From assembly GCA_035573655.1 (NCBI GenBank), contig DATMAC010000086.1, positions 1 to 15,387 of the forward strand: 15,387 bases of DNA. The letters run 5' to 3'. Made by a program: the position numbers and the translations under genes. Below are positions 6,376 to 15,026 of the stretch, piece after piece. Every line of letters starts with the position of its first letter. Position 1 is the stretch's first letter. The notes under the pieces were generated by a model. It did not search any database. It was not told where the DNA came from and was given only the letters and a program-made list of their open reading frames with translations. This DNA is from Thermoflexus sp035573655. Lineage in GTDB: Bacteria > Chloroflexota > Anaerolineae > Thermoflexales > Thermoflexaceae.

Positions 6376-7109
6376 CTTCCTGTCCCCACCGCCAGCGTGA
6401 GCAAGATCGTTGTCTCCACGGATTCGCAGAGAGCGCCGTAGATATCACCGGTGAAGCCGGGGACGCGCCGCAGCAACCAGCGGGCGAAGAGGATGGTGAA
6501 CCCCCAGGCCGATACGAAAGCGATCAGGCCCTCCAACGGGCTCGTTAAGAGGACGGGCAGCGTCAACAGGGTGGCTCCTAAGAGCGTCTGCTTGCTCACG
6601 GATCCTTGCACCGTCTTCCCCATTCCGAACGCCCGAGCAGGGGGGTAATGGGCCATCGCGTAGACCATAGCCCACCGCCCCAGAGGCGGGGCCATGAGCA
6701 GCGCACTCCACCTCCCTATGGAGAGATGGGCCATAAGGGTTGCGAATTTGATCAATAGGAGCATAACGGCCCCGACCACCCCGAAGGCGCCCACGTGGGT
6801 ATCCCGCAGGATCTCCAGCCGGGTCTCAGGAGGACGGGCGGCCAGCAGCGCGTCGCAGGAATCCACGAACCCATCCAGGTGGAGCGCCCCGGTCATTGCC
6901 ACCCACAGAGCCAGCACCAGCGCGGCCCGCAAGGCCGGTGGAAACAGAGGGCTCAGCAGCGCGTTGGCCCCAACCAGCAGCAGACCGATCAGCGCCCCGA
7001 CCACCGGGAACGCCCACGCGGACCGCCCCACCTCTTCCAGCGGAATCTCCCGCTGTGGCAAAGGCAGGATGGTCAGAAACTGCACGGCAGCGAGAAATGA
7101 CCGAAACAT
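6372..7109 (-). CDS. cobS: Adenosylcobinamide-GDP ribazoletransferase (cobalamin synthase)
   Basis: A 245-residue integral membrane enzyme that joins adenosylcobinamide-GDP to alpha-ribazole or its phosphate, completing the cobamide nucleotide loop. Seen: FLTILPLP at 11-18 near the N-terminus; the metal and substrate motif GALHLDGFVDSCDALLA at 74-90; the linked RDTHVGAFG at 102-110; GSVSK at 169-173; the C-terminal GFTGDIYGALCE at 218-229; and several hydrophobic segments, about 34-55, 61-75, 107-130 and 176-206. Length is typical. I place the start at the ATG at 7109 because AAAGGAG lies 4 bases upstream and the family similarity begins there. The in-frame ATG at 7127 has no ribosome site. 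It starts 55 bases after the cobT stop and overlaps cbiR by 4 bases. Confidence 0.95.
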   Translation of the reverse strand: MFRSFLAAVQFLTILPLPQREIPLEEVGRSAWAFPVVGALIGLLLVGANALLSPLFPPALRAALVLALWVAMTGALHLDGFVDSCDALLAARPPETRLEILRDTHVGAFGVVGAVMLLLIKFATLMAHLSIGRWSALLMAPPLGRWAMVYAMAHYPPARAFGMGKTVQGSVSKQTLLGATLLTLPVLLTSPLEGLIAFVSAWGFTILFARWLLRRVPGFTGDIYGALCESVETTILLTLAVGTGR

Positions 7110-7113
7110 TGCG

Positions 7114-7120
7114 CTCCTTT
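7114..7120 (-). promoter_or_regulatory. Ribosome binding site deciding the cobS start
   Basis: Minus-strand AAAGGAG, 4 bases before the ATG at 7109. It lies between the two candidate in-frame ATGs and so supports the downstream one. Confidence 0.65.
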
Positions 7121-7164
7121 GACGCATGGGGCGCTGGCACGGAGATGCGGCTTCGCTCAGAAAC

Positions 7165-8223
7165 TCAGCCGATCCGCTCGGAGACCCCTGCCTCGGCGAA
7201 GGTCGCCATTTCGTTCAGGATTTTACAGGCAGCTTCGATCAAGCTCATCGCCAGGACCGCGCCCGTTCCCTCGCCCAACCGCATGTCCAAGCTCAGAAGC
7301 GGCTTGAGCCCCAGGTGCCGGAGCATCGCGCCGTGGCCAGGCTCTGTAGAGTGGTGGCCGGCGATGCAGTACGCTGTCACGGCGGGGGCGATGGTCGCCG
7401 CGATAAGCGCTCCCGCGGTGCAGATCAGGCCATCCAGCACAACGGGGATGCGACGGGCCGCTGCGCCCAAGATGATGCCCGCGATCACGCCGATCTCAAA
7501 CCCGCCGACCTTCGCCAATAGGTCTATCCCATCTTCGGGATCCGGTCTGTTGACCCGCAGGACCTGCTCCACGATGGCGATTTTGCGAGCCAACCTCTGA
7601 TCATCCAATCCCGTTCCCCGACCGGTCACCTCGGCCGGTGGGAGCCCAGTGACGGCCGCAGCGATTGCCGCCGCCGGCGTGGTGTTGGCGATCCCCATAT
7701 CCCCCGGGGTGACGATGTCCAACCCCTGGAGGAGCTCTTCCTCCACAAGCGCGATGCCTGTCTCCAGCGCCTGAACGGCCTGCTCCCGGCTCATCGCCGG
7801 GCCGTAAGCGATGTTAGCCGTTCCATATCCGATCTTGCGGATCTTCAGCGCAGGGTGGGGCTCCAGATCAACGGCGACGCCTGCATCCACCACCACCACA
7901 CGGGCGCCGATGTGACGGGCCAGAACGTTGATCGCCGCCCCACCTCGCAGGAAGTTGCGGACCATTTGGCCGGTGACCTCTTGAGGATATGCGCTCACGC
8001 CCTCCGAGGCGACGCCGTGGTCACCGGCCACAATGATCACCGCTTTGTGGCGGATGATCGGCCGCGGGTCTCCCATGATCCCGGCGATCTGGACTGCGAG
8101 ATCCTCCAGCCGCCCCAAGCTTCCCCGGGGCTTCGTCAACTGGTCCAGGCGGGCCCTCGCGGCCTCCATGGCGGAGATGGAGAGCGGCCCGATGCGAGCA
8201 ACGGTCTCCTGCAACGAGGTCAT
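7165..8223 (-). CDS. cobT: Nicotinate-nucleotide--dimethylbenzimidazole phosphoribosyltransferase
   Basis: A 352-residue CobT, which transfers phosphoribose from nicotinate mononucleotide to the lower-ligand base and makes the alpha-ribotide that CobS attaches. Seen: LTKPRGSLGRLE at 29-40; AGDHGVASEGVSAYPQEVT at 66-84; GDMGIANTTPAAAI at 174-187; GRGTGLDD at 201-208; KVGGFEIG at 238-245; and MRLGEGTGA at 314-322, where E318 matches the general base of the Salmonella enzyme. Length is normal and all conserved motifs are intact. The start is supported by GGAGG 6 bases upstream of the ATG. It is the first gene of the cobT-cobS-cbiR-cobU operon. Which base it prefers cannot be read with confidence from sequence alone. 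Confidence 0.96.
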   Translation of the reverse strand: MTSLQETVARIGPLSISAMEAARARLDQLTKPRGSLGRLEDLAVQIAGIMGDPRPIIRHKAVIIVAGDHGVASEGVSAYPQEVTGQMVRNFLRGGAAINVLARHIGARVVVVDAGVAVDLEPHPALKIRKIGYGTANIAYGPAMSREQAVQALETGIALVEEELLQGLDIVTPGDMGIANTTPAAAIAAAVTGLPPAEVTGRGTGLDDQRLARKIAIVEQVLRVNRPDPEDGIDLLAKVGGFEIGVIAGIILGAAARRIPVVLDGLICTAGALIAATIAPAVTAYCIAGHHSTEPGHGAMLRHLGLKPLLSLDMRLGEGTGAVLAMSLIEAACKILNEMATFAEAGVSERIG

Positions 8224-8476
8224 CTTTGCCCTCCGGGTGAGGATCGGTCCCCAGCCGTCGCGATCTCCCCAGGAAGGGTGGCCCTTCGGATGTTTCTCTT
8301 CTCAAAGGCTGGCGCGTATTATGCTAACCTACGGATCCGCCGGCTACAACCTCTCATGTTCCATGCAGGGAACGCTTTGTGTTTGCTCTCATAATGTGAA
8401 GCCCGCTAAAATCCTGTTGACATAACGGTCAGAGCTACATCTGCGGCGGGCGATTATCAAATTCGGAGGCCGAGAG
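8224..8476. other. Divergent intergenic region between cobT and the isomerase gene
   Basis: 253 bases. The cobT side has a small perfect hairpin in its leader (GAAGGG 8273-8278, loop TGG, CCCTTC 8282-8287). I found no B12-box GCCACTG on the minus strand and no layout resembling a cobalamin riboswitch. The isomerase side has a consensus -35-like TTGACA at 8417-8422, within TGAC-N6-GTCA (8418-8431), but no -10 at a normal distance. Confidence 0.5.
8321..8349 (-). promoter_or_regulatory. Possible promoter for the cobT-cobS-cbiR-cobU operon
   Basis: On the minus strand TTGTAG (8349-8344) and TAGCAT (8326-8321) are separated by 17 bases. They match the -35 at three and the -10 at four of six positions. 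A transcript would start near 8313 and have a leader of about 90 bases. This is a weak match with the right spacing. Confidence 0.3.
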
Positions 8477-9550
8477 ATGATTCCTCTCGATGATGCATCG
8501 CGTTTGCGGGCTCTGGACGCCGGTCGGATGCTCGACCTGGTGGCTGATCTCCCCCGACAGCTGCAGGCGGGTTGGGAGCTGGCGATGCGCGCGCCGTTGC
8601 CTTCGGGGTGGTCGGCGTCCGCCTTCGACCATATCGTCATCGCTGGGATGGGTGGGTCGGCCATTGGGGCCTCATTGGTGGCCGCCCTGGTTGAAACGGA
8701 ATGTCCGATCCCCCTGACGGTGGTGCGAGATTACGCCCTGCCCGCCTTCGCACGGGGGCCTCGCACGTTGGTGATCGGCTCCAGCTACTCCGGGGAGACG
8801 GAAGAGACCCTGGAAGCCTTTGAGACGGCGCGGAAGCGCGGATGCGCGCTGGCCGCGATCGCCACGGGGGGGCGGCTGGCGGCGTGGGCCCAAGAGTGGG
8901 AGGTCCCCCTCTTCCGCTTTGAGCCTGTGGGGCAGCCTCGGGCGGCCTTGGGGTACTCCTTCTCGATCCTTCTGGGTTTGCTCCACCGCCTGGGCCTGAT
9001 CCCAGATGCGCGGGCCGCCATCGAGGAAGCGGCGACCCGGTTGCAGGAGGACGCCGCCCAGATGGCCCCGGAGGTGCCGACTGTTCGCAACCCGGCCAAA
9101 CGGATGGCCGGCCAGTTGATCGGACGCATCCCCGTGATCTTCGGCGCGGGACCCCTCGCGGAGGTCGCGCGTCGCTGGAAGACCCAGATCAATGAAAACG
9201 CGAAGGCGGTGGCCGTCTTCGAGGCCCTGCCGGAGGCGGATCATAACACAATCGTGGGGACGGAGTTCCCTTCCGAGTTGCTGCCGCATCTGATCGCCCT
9301 TTTCCTGACTGCACCCTCGGACCATCCGCGCAACGCGCTGCGGGTCCGGATCACCCGGGAACTGTTCATGCGTCAAGGGGTGAACACGGATCTTTTCACC
9401 GGACGCGGAGAGAGCCGCATCGCCCAGGTGTTCTCCTTGATCCTCCTCGGGGATTTCATCAGCGTCTACCTGGCGCTCGCCTACGCGATCGACCCGACGC
9501 CGGTTCAAGTGATCTCCGAGCTCAAGGCCCGTCTGGCAACCGGAGGATGA
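8477..9550 (+). CDS. Bifunctional phosphoglucose/phosphomannose isomerase
   Basis: A 357-residue SIS-domain enzyme that interconverts fructose-6-phosphate with both glucose-6-phosphate and mannose-6-phosphate. This type is known from archaea (Pyrobaculum) and various deep-branching bacteria. Seen: GMGGSAIG at 57-64; SSYSGETEETL at 102-112, the sugar-phosphate-binding loop; QINENAK at 237-243 with E240; EADHNTIVG at 253-261 with H256; and DPTPVQVISELK at 339-350 with K350. E240 and H256 are 16 residues apart, the same as E203 and H219 in the Pyrobaculum enzyme, so the catalytic set is intact. GGAGG stands 7 bases before the ATG. The dihydrolipoamide dehydrogenase gene follows on the same strand after 125 bases. 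It supplies hexose phosphates to glycolysis and mannose to glycans. Confidence 0.93.
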   Translation: MIPLDDASRLRALDAGRMLDLVADLPRQLQAGWELAMRAPLPSGWSASAFDHIVIAGMGGSAIGASLVAALVETECPIPLTVVRDYALPAFARGPRTLVIGSSYSGETEETLEAFETARKRGCALAAIATGGRLAAWAQEWEVPLFRFEPVGQPRAALGYSFSILLGLLHRLGLIPDARAAIEEAATRLQEDAAQMAPEVPTVRNPAKRMAGQLIGRIPVIFGAGPLAEVARRWKTQINENAKAVAVFEALPEADHNTIVGTEFPSELLPHLIALFLTAPSDHPRNALRVRITRELFMRQGVNTDLFTGRGESRIAQVFSLILLGDFISVYLALAYAIDPTPVQVISELKARLATGG

Positions 9551-9675
9551 GGAGAGATTTCGGCGGTGGAGGGAAGCAGGTCTCGGGATCGGTCAATAGG
9601 GGACGGCGCCATATTTTGCGAGGTTTTCCTGATCGCAGGATGCATTACGAATCTCCGCAAGGGAAGGAGGCTTCC

Positions 9676-11091
<1,416 letters not shown>

Positions 11092-11104
11092 TCTCAGTCC
11101 CGGG

Positions 11105-11140
11105 GGCTCGTTCCCCTCTGATGGGCTTGGGGGCTGAGCC
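11105..11140 (+). other. Weak hairpin after lpdA
   Basis: GGCTC (11105-11109) and CCCC (11113-11116) face GGGG (11129-11132) and GAGCC (11136-11140), separated by a small internal loop. No T-run follows. It may stabilise the 3' end of the lpdA message ahead of the stronger terminator. Confidence 0.25.
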
Positions 11141-11189
11141 GAATCTTTGCAACGCCCTCCCGCCGGCGTGAACACCGCGCTTTCATGAG

Positions 11190-11236
11190 AGTTCCTGTTG
11201 TGGTGGGGAGACCACCACAACAGGAACTTTTCTTTA
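11190..11236 (+). terminator. Intrinsic terminator after lpdA
   Basis: A perfect 16-bp stem (GTTCCTGTTGTGGTGG at 11191-11206, complement at 11212-11227) with a 5-base loop GGAGA, followed by TTTTCTTT. It ends the plus-strand unit of the isomerase and lpdA. The minus-strand lipoprotein gene ends 62 bases further on, and this hairpin has no T-run in that direction. Confidence 0.88.
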
Positions 11237-11297
11237 TGGGGGATCGCCACGAGGAGCTCCGCTGCTGTGATGGCTGGGAAGGTGGGGTGGGTAGCTC

Positions 11298-11858
11298 TCA
11301 CTGCATGAGATCCACCACCACCCGCACGTCCACATCGATCGGCCCCCCGCTGTTGTTGTGGAGCCGGTAGAACCCGCATCCGCTCCCATCCTCCCCGCTG
11401 CTCCCCTGGCCTGTCTGGATCTCTTCCCCCTGACGGATCACGGTCCACTTCACTCCAGTGCCGTCCCCTGCGGTGACCTGCCAAGAGATCTTCAGGTAGA
11501 AGGCTGCGCACGGTGGTTGAGGCCCTCCGTAGCCCACCGCGGCGGCCAGATCGAACCCGTCTTTCTCCCAGACCTGGTTGGGCTCCAGGTGCACATGGAG
11601 GCAACCTTCAGCAGCCCGGACCGCTCCGCTGTGAACCGGGATGGTTGGGGCGGCGCATGAGATGGAAACCGACGGAGTCGGCGAAGCCGCCGATGGGGGT
11701 GGTGGGGTTGGCGTCGGAAGCGCAAGGGGCGATGGGGCCGCCGTCTCCGTTACTGGAACGGTCAGGGGGGACGTGGGAGATGGGAAGATGGTCGGTGTTC
11801 TTCCCGCACATGCGCTGATCAGCAGCAAAACCGGTCCGAACCACCGAATTCGAGACAT
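11298..11858 (-). CDS. Predicted lipoprotein with Pro/Thr-rich linker, unknown function
   Basis: A 186-residue predicted secreted lipoprotein. Residues 1-16 form a signal peptide (MSRIRWFGP then LLLISA), and C17 in LISAC fits a lipobox, so the mature protein would be membrane-anchored by lipid. Residues about 21-66 are a low-complexity linker rich in P, T, S and A. The remaining ~120 residues form a compact domain with four cysteines (C68, C86, C117, C161), enough for two disulfides, and alternating hydrophobic segments that look like beta strands (FYLKISWQV, WTVIRQG, IDVDVRVVVDL). AGGAGG lies 6 bases before the ATG. I recognise no family. It stands alone, divergent from aconitase and convergent with lpdA. 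Confidence 0.82.
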   Translation of the reverse strand: MSRIRWFGPVLLLISACAGRTPTIFPSPTSPLTVPVTETAAPSPLALPTPTPPPPSAASPTPSVSISCAAPTIPVHSGAVRAAEGCLHVHLEPNQVWEKDGFDLAAAVGYGGPQPPCAAFYLKISWQVTAGDGTGVKWTVIRQGEEIQTGQGSSGEDGSGCGFYRLHNNSGGPIDVDVRVVVDLMQ

Positions 11859-11894
11859 CGCCCGCCTCCTGTTGTGGGGTTTTCAAAGGGAGAA

Positions 11895-11900
11895 AGTATA
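11895..11900 (-). promoter_or_regulatory. Possible -10 element for the lipoprotein gene
   Basis: Minus-strand TATACT matches five of six consensus bases and stands 36 bases before the start codon. No recognisable -35 lies 16-18 bases upstream, so this is tentative. Confidence 0.3.
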
Positions 11901-11910
11901 CCCCAGAACC

Positions 11911-11939
11911 TTTGCGATGGGGAGAAACTATGTTACGAT
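11911..11939 (+). promoter_or_regulatory. Possible promoter for aconitase
   Basis: TTTGCG (11911-11916), 17 bases, then TACGAT (11934-11939) preceded by TGT, which makes an extended -10. The match is moderate. A transcript from about 11946 would carry a 5' leader of about 75 bases that includes the hairpin at 11958-11982. Confidence 0.35.
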
Positions 11940-11957
11940 AACAGAGAGCCTGAGCAG

Positions 11958-11982
11958 CTGAGCGCGCCCCGGCGCGCTTCAG
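11958..11982 (+). promoter_or_regulatory. GC-rich hairpin in the aconitase leader
   Basis: CTGAGCGCGCC (11958-11968) faces GGCGCGCTTCAG (11971-11982) with one bulged T. It lies about 40 bases before the aconitase start and has no T-run. It could affect message stability or start access; no known regulatory element is recognised. Confidence 0.35.
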
Positions 11983-12021
11983 TGCCCCTCACGAACCCAG
12001 CGCTTCGGAGGTAGGGGAACG

Positions 12022-14802
12022 ATGAGCCGACACGATCCGTTCGGTGCGAAGGCGGCATTGGAGACCGCAGCGGGGACGGTGCACTATTACCGGCTCGGCC
12101 GTCTGGCCGATTTGGGCGTGAGCGATCCAGCTCGTCTGCCGTTCTCCATCCGTGTCCTCTTGGAGAACACCCTCCGGCATTGCGATGGGCATTTGGTCAC
12201 GGAAGAGGATGTGTTGGCGCTGGCCCGTTGGCAGCCCAAAGACCTGCCGGACCGGGAGATCCCCTTCATGCCCGCACGGGTGCTCCTCCAGGACTTCACT
12301 GGCGTCCCGGCGGTGGTGGATTTGGCGGCCATGCGTGCGGCCGTGAAGCGCCTGGGCGGGGATCCCCGGCGGATCAACCCGCTGGTGCCGGTCGACCTGG
12401 TGATCGACCACTCCGTCCAGGTGGATTTCTTCGGGACGGAGTTGGCGTTCCGTCTGAATGTGGAGAAAGAGTTCGAGCGGAACCGTGAGCGGTACACCCT
12501 ACTCCGCTGGGCCCAAAAAGCTTTCCAGAACTTCCGCGTGGTCCCCCCTGGCACAGGGATTGTCCACCAGGTCAACCTGGAATACCTGGCGAAGGTGGTC
12601 CAGACCCGCGAGGTGGACGGTGAAGTCGTCGCCTTCCCAGATACCCTGGTGGGCACCGATTCCCACACCACAATGATCAACGCCCTGGGGGTGCTGGGTT
12701 GGGGTGTGGGAGGGATTGAGGCCGAAGCGGTGATGCTGGGCCAGCCCTACTACATCCGCATCCCGGAGGTGATTGGGGTCCGCTTGGTGGGTCGCCTTTC
12801 GGAGGGAGCCACCGCCACCGACCTCGTCCTCACGATCACCCAGATCCTCCGCAAGAAAGGGGTGGTGGACAAGTTCGTGGAGTTCTTCGGGCCAGGGCTG
12901 CGGGCCCTCAGCCTGCCGGATCGCGCGACGATCGCGAATATGGCACCGGAATACGGGGCCACATGTGGCTTCTTCCCGGTGGATGAGGAGACCCTGGCGT
13001 ATCTCCGGGGCACGGGGCGGGATCCGGAGCTGGTAGATCTCGTGGAGCGTTATACCAAGGCCCAGGGCCTGTTCTATGATGGCGGAGGCCCGGATCCGGC
13101 GTACACCGATGTGGTGGAGCTGGATCTGTCGTCCATAGAGCCCACGCTGGCTGGCCCGCGACGGCCCCACGATCGAGTTCCCATGCGGGAGGTGAAACGC
13201 CAGTTCTGGGAGAGCGTCACGGCGATGCTCCCTCCCTCGAACCCGGCGAACACCCAGGCGGTCGGTCGGCTGGAAGGGGAGGGGGGCGCGACTGCACCGG
13301 CACCGGTGGCCCAGGCCGTCGCCCCGTCTGCCCCCGCCACCTGGGTGAGCCTGGATGGCCAGACGGTGGCCCTGGGGCATGGCGCCGTGGTGATCGCGGC
13401 CATTACCTCTTGCACGAACACCTCGAACCCATCCGTGATGGTGGGGGCAGGGCTGCTCGCTCGCAACGCGGTGAAGCGGGGCCTCACGGTGAAGCCTTAT
13501 GTGAAGACCAGCCTGGCTCCTGGATCGGCAGTGGTGGTGGATTACCTACGTCGGGCGAACCTCCTGCCGTATCTGGAGGCTCTTCGCTTCCATGTGGTGG
13601 GTTTCGGATGCACCACATGCATCGGCAACAGTGGTCCTCTCCCCGAGCCGGTCGCTAAAGCGATCCGAGATCACAACCTGGTGGTGGTGGCCGTGTTGAG
13701 CGGCAACCGCAACTTCGAGGCCCGCATCCATCCACTGGTACGGGCGAACTATCTGGCCTCCCCCATGCTGGTGGTCGCCTACGCCCTGGCCGGCCGCATC
13801 GATATCGATTTCGAGACCGAACCTCTGGGCGTGGATCCGAACGGCCAGCCGGTCTTCCTGCGGGATATCTGGCCCTCCCAGGAAGAGATCCAGCAGACGA
13901 TCCGCGAGAGCCTGGATCCCGAGATGTTCCGGGCCCGCTACGCCCGCGTCTTCGAGGGCGATGAGCAATGGAAGAGCCTTCCGGTCCCGGAGGGCGAGCT
14001 CTACGAATGGGATCCGGATTCCACCTATATCCAGGAACCTCCGTTCTTCCTGGATTTCGCCCTGGAGCCGCCGCCGCTCCGAGATATCCGAGGGGCGCGG
14101 GTGTTGGCGCTGTTAGGCGACACGATCACCACGGATCACATCTCCCCCGCCGGGAGCATCGCCGTCAACAGCCCGGCCGGCCAGTACCTGATCGCCCGAG
14201 GGGTCCAGCCAGCGGACTTCAACACCTATGGGGCCCGGCGGGGCAACCACGAGGTGATGATCCGCGGCACCTTCGCCAACATCCGCCTGAAGAACATGCT
14301 GGTGCCCGGGACGGAGGGAGGCTACACCGTTTACCACCCAACCGGCGAGAAGATGACGATCTATGAGGCGGCGATGCGGTATCAGGAGGCGGGGATCCCG
14401 TTGATCATTATCGCGGGCAAGGAATACGGGAGCGGATCCTCTCGGGATTGGGCGGCCAAGGGGACGGCGCTGCTGGGCGTGAAGGCGGTGCTCGCCGAGT
14501 CCTTCGAGCGGATCCACCGCAGCAACCTGGTCGGGATGGGTGTGTTGCCGTTGCAGTTCCGGCCCGGTGAGAACCGGGAGACGCTGGGCCTGACCGGCTT
14601 TGAGGTTTATGACATTGAGGGGATCGCGGCCGGGCTGCGGCCTCGGCAGGAGGTGACCGTGCGGGCCCGTCGGCCTGACGGCAGCGAGCTGGCCTTCACG
14701 GCGATCGCCCGCTTGGATACTCCGGTGGAGGTGGAATACTACCGGCACGGAGGGATCATGCCGGCGGTGCTCCGACGGATCCTCCGGGAGGGGTCGAAAT
14801 GA
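12022..14802 (+). CDS. acnA: Aconitate hydratase, AcnA/IRP1 type
   Basis: A 926-residue [4Fe-4S] enzyme of the AcnA/IRP1 type that isomerises citrate to isocitrate in the TCA cycle. Seen: TDSHTTMINALGVLGWGVGG and following, around 213-232; the cluster cysteines C464 in SCTNTSNP and C530/C533 in GCTTCIGNSGPL, 66 and 3 residues apart as in E. coli AcnA; the swivel domain beginning near D700 (DTITTDHISPAGS); and the catalytic-serine loop GSGSSRDWAAKG at 803-814. It is longer than E. coli AcnA (891), partly through an Ala/Pro/Gly-rich insertion at about 414-441 just before the first cysteine. GGAGGT stands 9 bases before the ATG. A ferritin-like gene follows on the same strand after 224 bases. 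2-methyl-aconitate-type activity is an outside possibility. Confidence 0.95.
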   Translation: MSRHDPFGAKAALETAAGTVHYYRLGRLADLGVSDPARLPFSIRVLLENTLRHCDGHLVTEEDVLALARWQPKDLPDREIPFMPARVLLQDFTGVPAVVDLAAMRAAVKRLGGDPRRINPLVPVDLVIDHSVQVDFFGTELAFRLNVEKEFERNRERYTLLRWAQKAFQNFRVVPPGTGIVHQVNLEYLAKVVQTREVDGEVVAFPDTLVGTDSHTTMINALGVLGWGVGGIEAEAVMLGQPYYIRIPEVIGVRLVGRLSEGATATDLVLTITQILRKKGVVDKFVEFFGPGLRALSLPDRATIANMAPEYGATCGFFPVDEETLAYLRGTGRDPELVDLVERYTKAQGLFYDGGGPDPAYTDVVELDLSSIEPTLAGPRRPHDRVPMREVKRQFWESVTAMLPPSNPANTQAVGRLEGEGGATAPAPVAQAVAPSAPATWVSLDGQTVALGHGAVVIAAITSCTNTSNPSVMVGAGLLARNAVKRGLTVKPYVKTSLAPGSAVVVDYLRRANLLPYLEALRFHVVGFGCTTCIGNSGPLPEPVAKAIRDHNLVVVAVLSGNRNFEARIHPLVRANYLASPMLVVAYALAGRIDIDFETEPLGVDPNGQPVFLRDIWPSQEEIQQTIRESLDPEMFRARYARVFEGDEQWKSLPVPEGELYEWDPDSTYIQEPPFFLDFALEPPPLRDIRGARVLALLGDTITTDHISPAGSIAVNSPAGQYLIARGVQPADFNTYGARRGNHEVMIRGTFANIRLKNMLVPGTEGGYTVYHPTGEKMTIYEAAMRYQEAGIPLIIIAGKEYGSGSSRDWAAKGTALLGVKAVLAESFERIHRSNLVGMGVLPLQFRPGENRETLGLTGFEVYDIEGIAAGLRPRQEVTVRARRPDGSELAFTAIARLDTPVEVEYYRHGGIMPAVLRRILREGSK

Positions 14803-14901
14803 GGGGCGGCGCGCCCGCTCATCGTGTTGCAGCAATCCCTCCCAACGGGCAGGTGCTGGATCCGGCTTCTGGCATGGGCTCAGCTTAAAACGTTCTCTCT
14901 A

Positions 14902-14940
14902 GAGGGCTCCGGGCGTGGAGGTCGCCCGGCGGCGGCCTCT
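14902..14940 (+). other. GC-rich hairpin between aconitase and the ferritin-like gene
   Basis: CCGGGCG (14909-14915) pairs perfectly with CGCCCGG (14923-14929). AGAGG before and CCTCT after can extend the structure around small unpaired stretches. There is no T-run. It may protect or end the aconitase message. Confidence 0.35.
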
Positions 14941-14970
14941 TCGCTCTCTCCACACTTCCAGCATAAACGC

Positions 14971-15003
14971 CTTTGCGTTGCGAGAGCAACGCAAGGTTTT
15001 ATA
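14971..15003 (+). terminator. Terminator-like palindrome just upstream of the ferritin-like gene (may also be an operator)
   Basis: TTGCGTTGC (14973-14981), loop GAGA, GCAACGCAA (14986-14994), then GG and TTTTAT. As RNA this is a 9-bp stem followed by a U-run, the form of an intrinsic terminator for aconitase. It ends only about 24 bases before the next start codon and overlaps a plausible promoter at 14978-15005, so it may instead be a regulator-binding site or an attenuator. Confidence 0.6.
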
Positions 15004-15005
15004 AC
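14978..15005 (+). promoter_or_regulatory. Possible promoter of the ferritin-like gene
   Basis: TTGCGA (14978-14983), 16 bases, then TATAAC (15000-15005). These match four and five of six consensus bases. The transcript would start around 15012, leaving a very short leader with AGGGGG at 15016-15021, 5 bases before the ATG. The -35 lies inside the palindrome at 14973-14994. Confidence 0.45.
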
Positions 15006-15026
15006 TCTCCGTCACAGGGGGTTACG

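Noticed and set aside
8273..8287. GAAGGG/CCCTTC hairpin with GCCAC on the minus strand as a remnant of a B12 box
   Set aside because: GGGCCACCC lacks the TG of GCCACTG, and no other riboswitch helices can be seen around it.
8417..8431. Consensus TTGACA and TGAC-N6-GTCA palindrome upstream of the isomerase gene
   Set aside because: No -10 hexamer lies at a workable distance (TACATC is only 13 bases away), and short 4-base arms are expected by chance. Not called as a promoter or operator.
9551..9675. Possible small gene or separate promoter between the isomerase and lpdA genes
   Set aside because: Only 125 bases, with no open frame with a ribosome site and no convincing -35/-10 pair.
11191..11877. 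TCCTGTTGTGG occurring both in the lpdA terminator stem and around the lipoprotein ribosome site (near 11867-11877)
   Set aside because: An 11-base match over 700 bases, explained by the terminator arm and the complement of an AGGAGG site. No third copy or other sign of a repeat.
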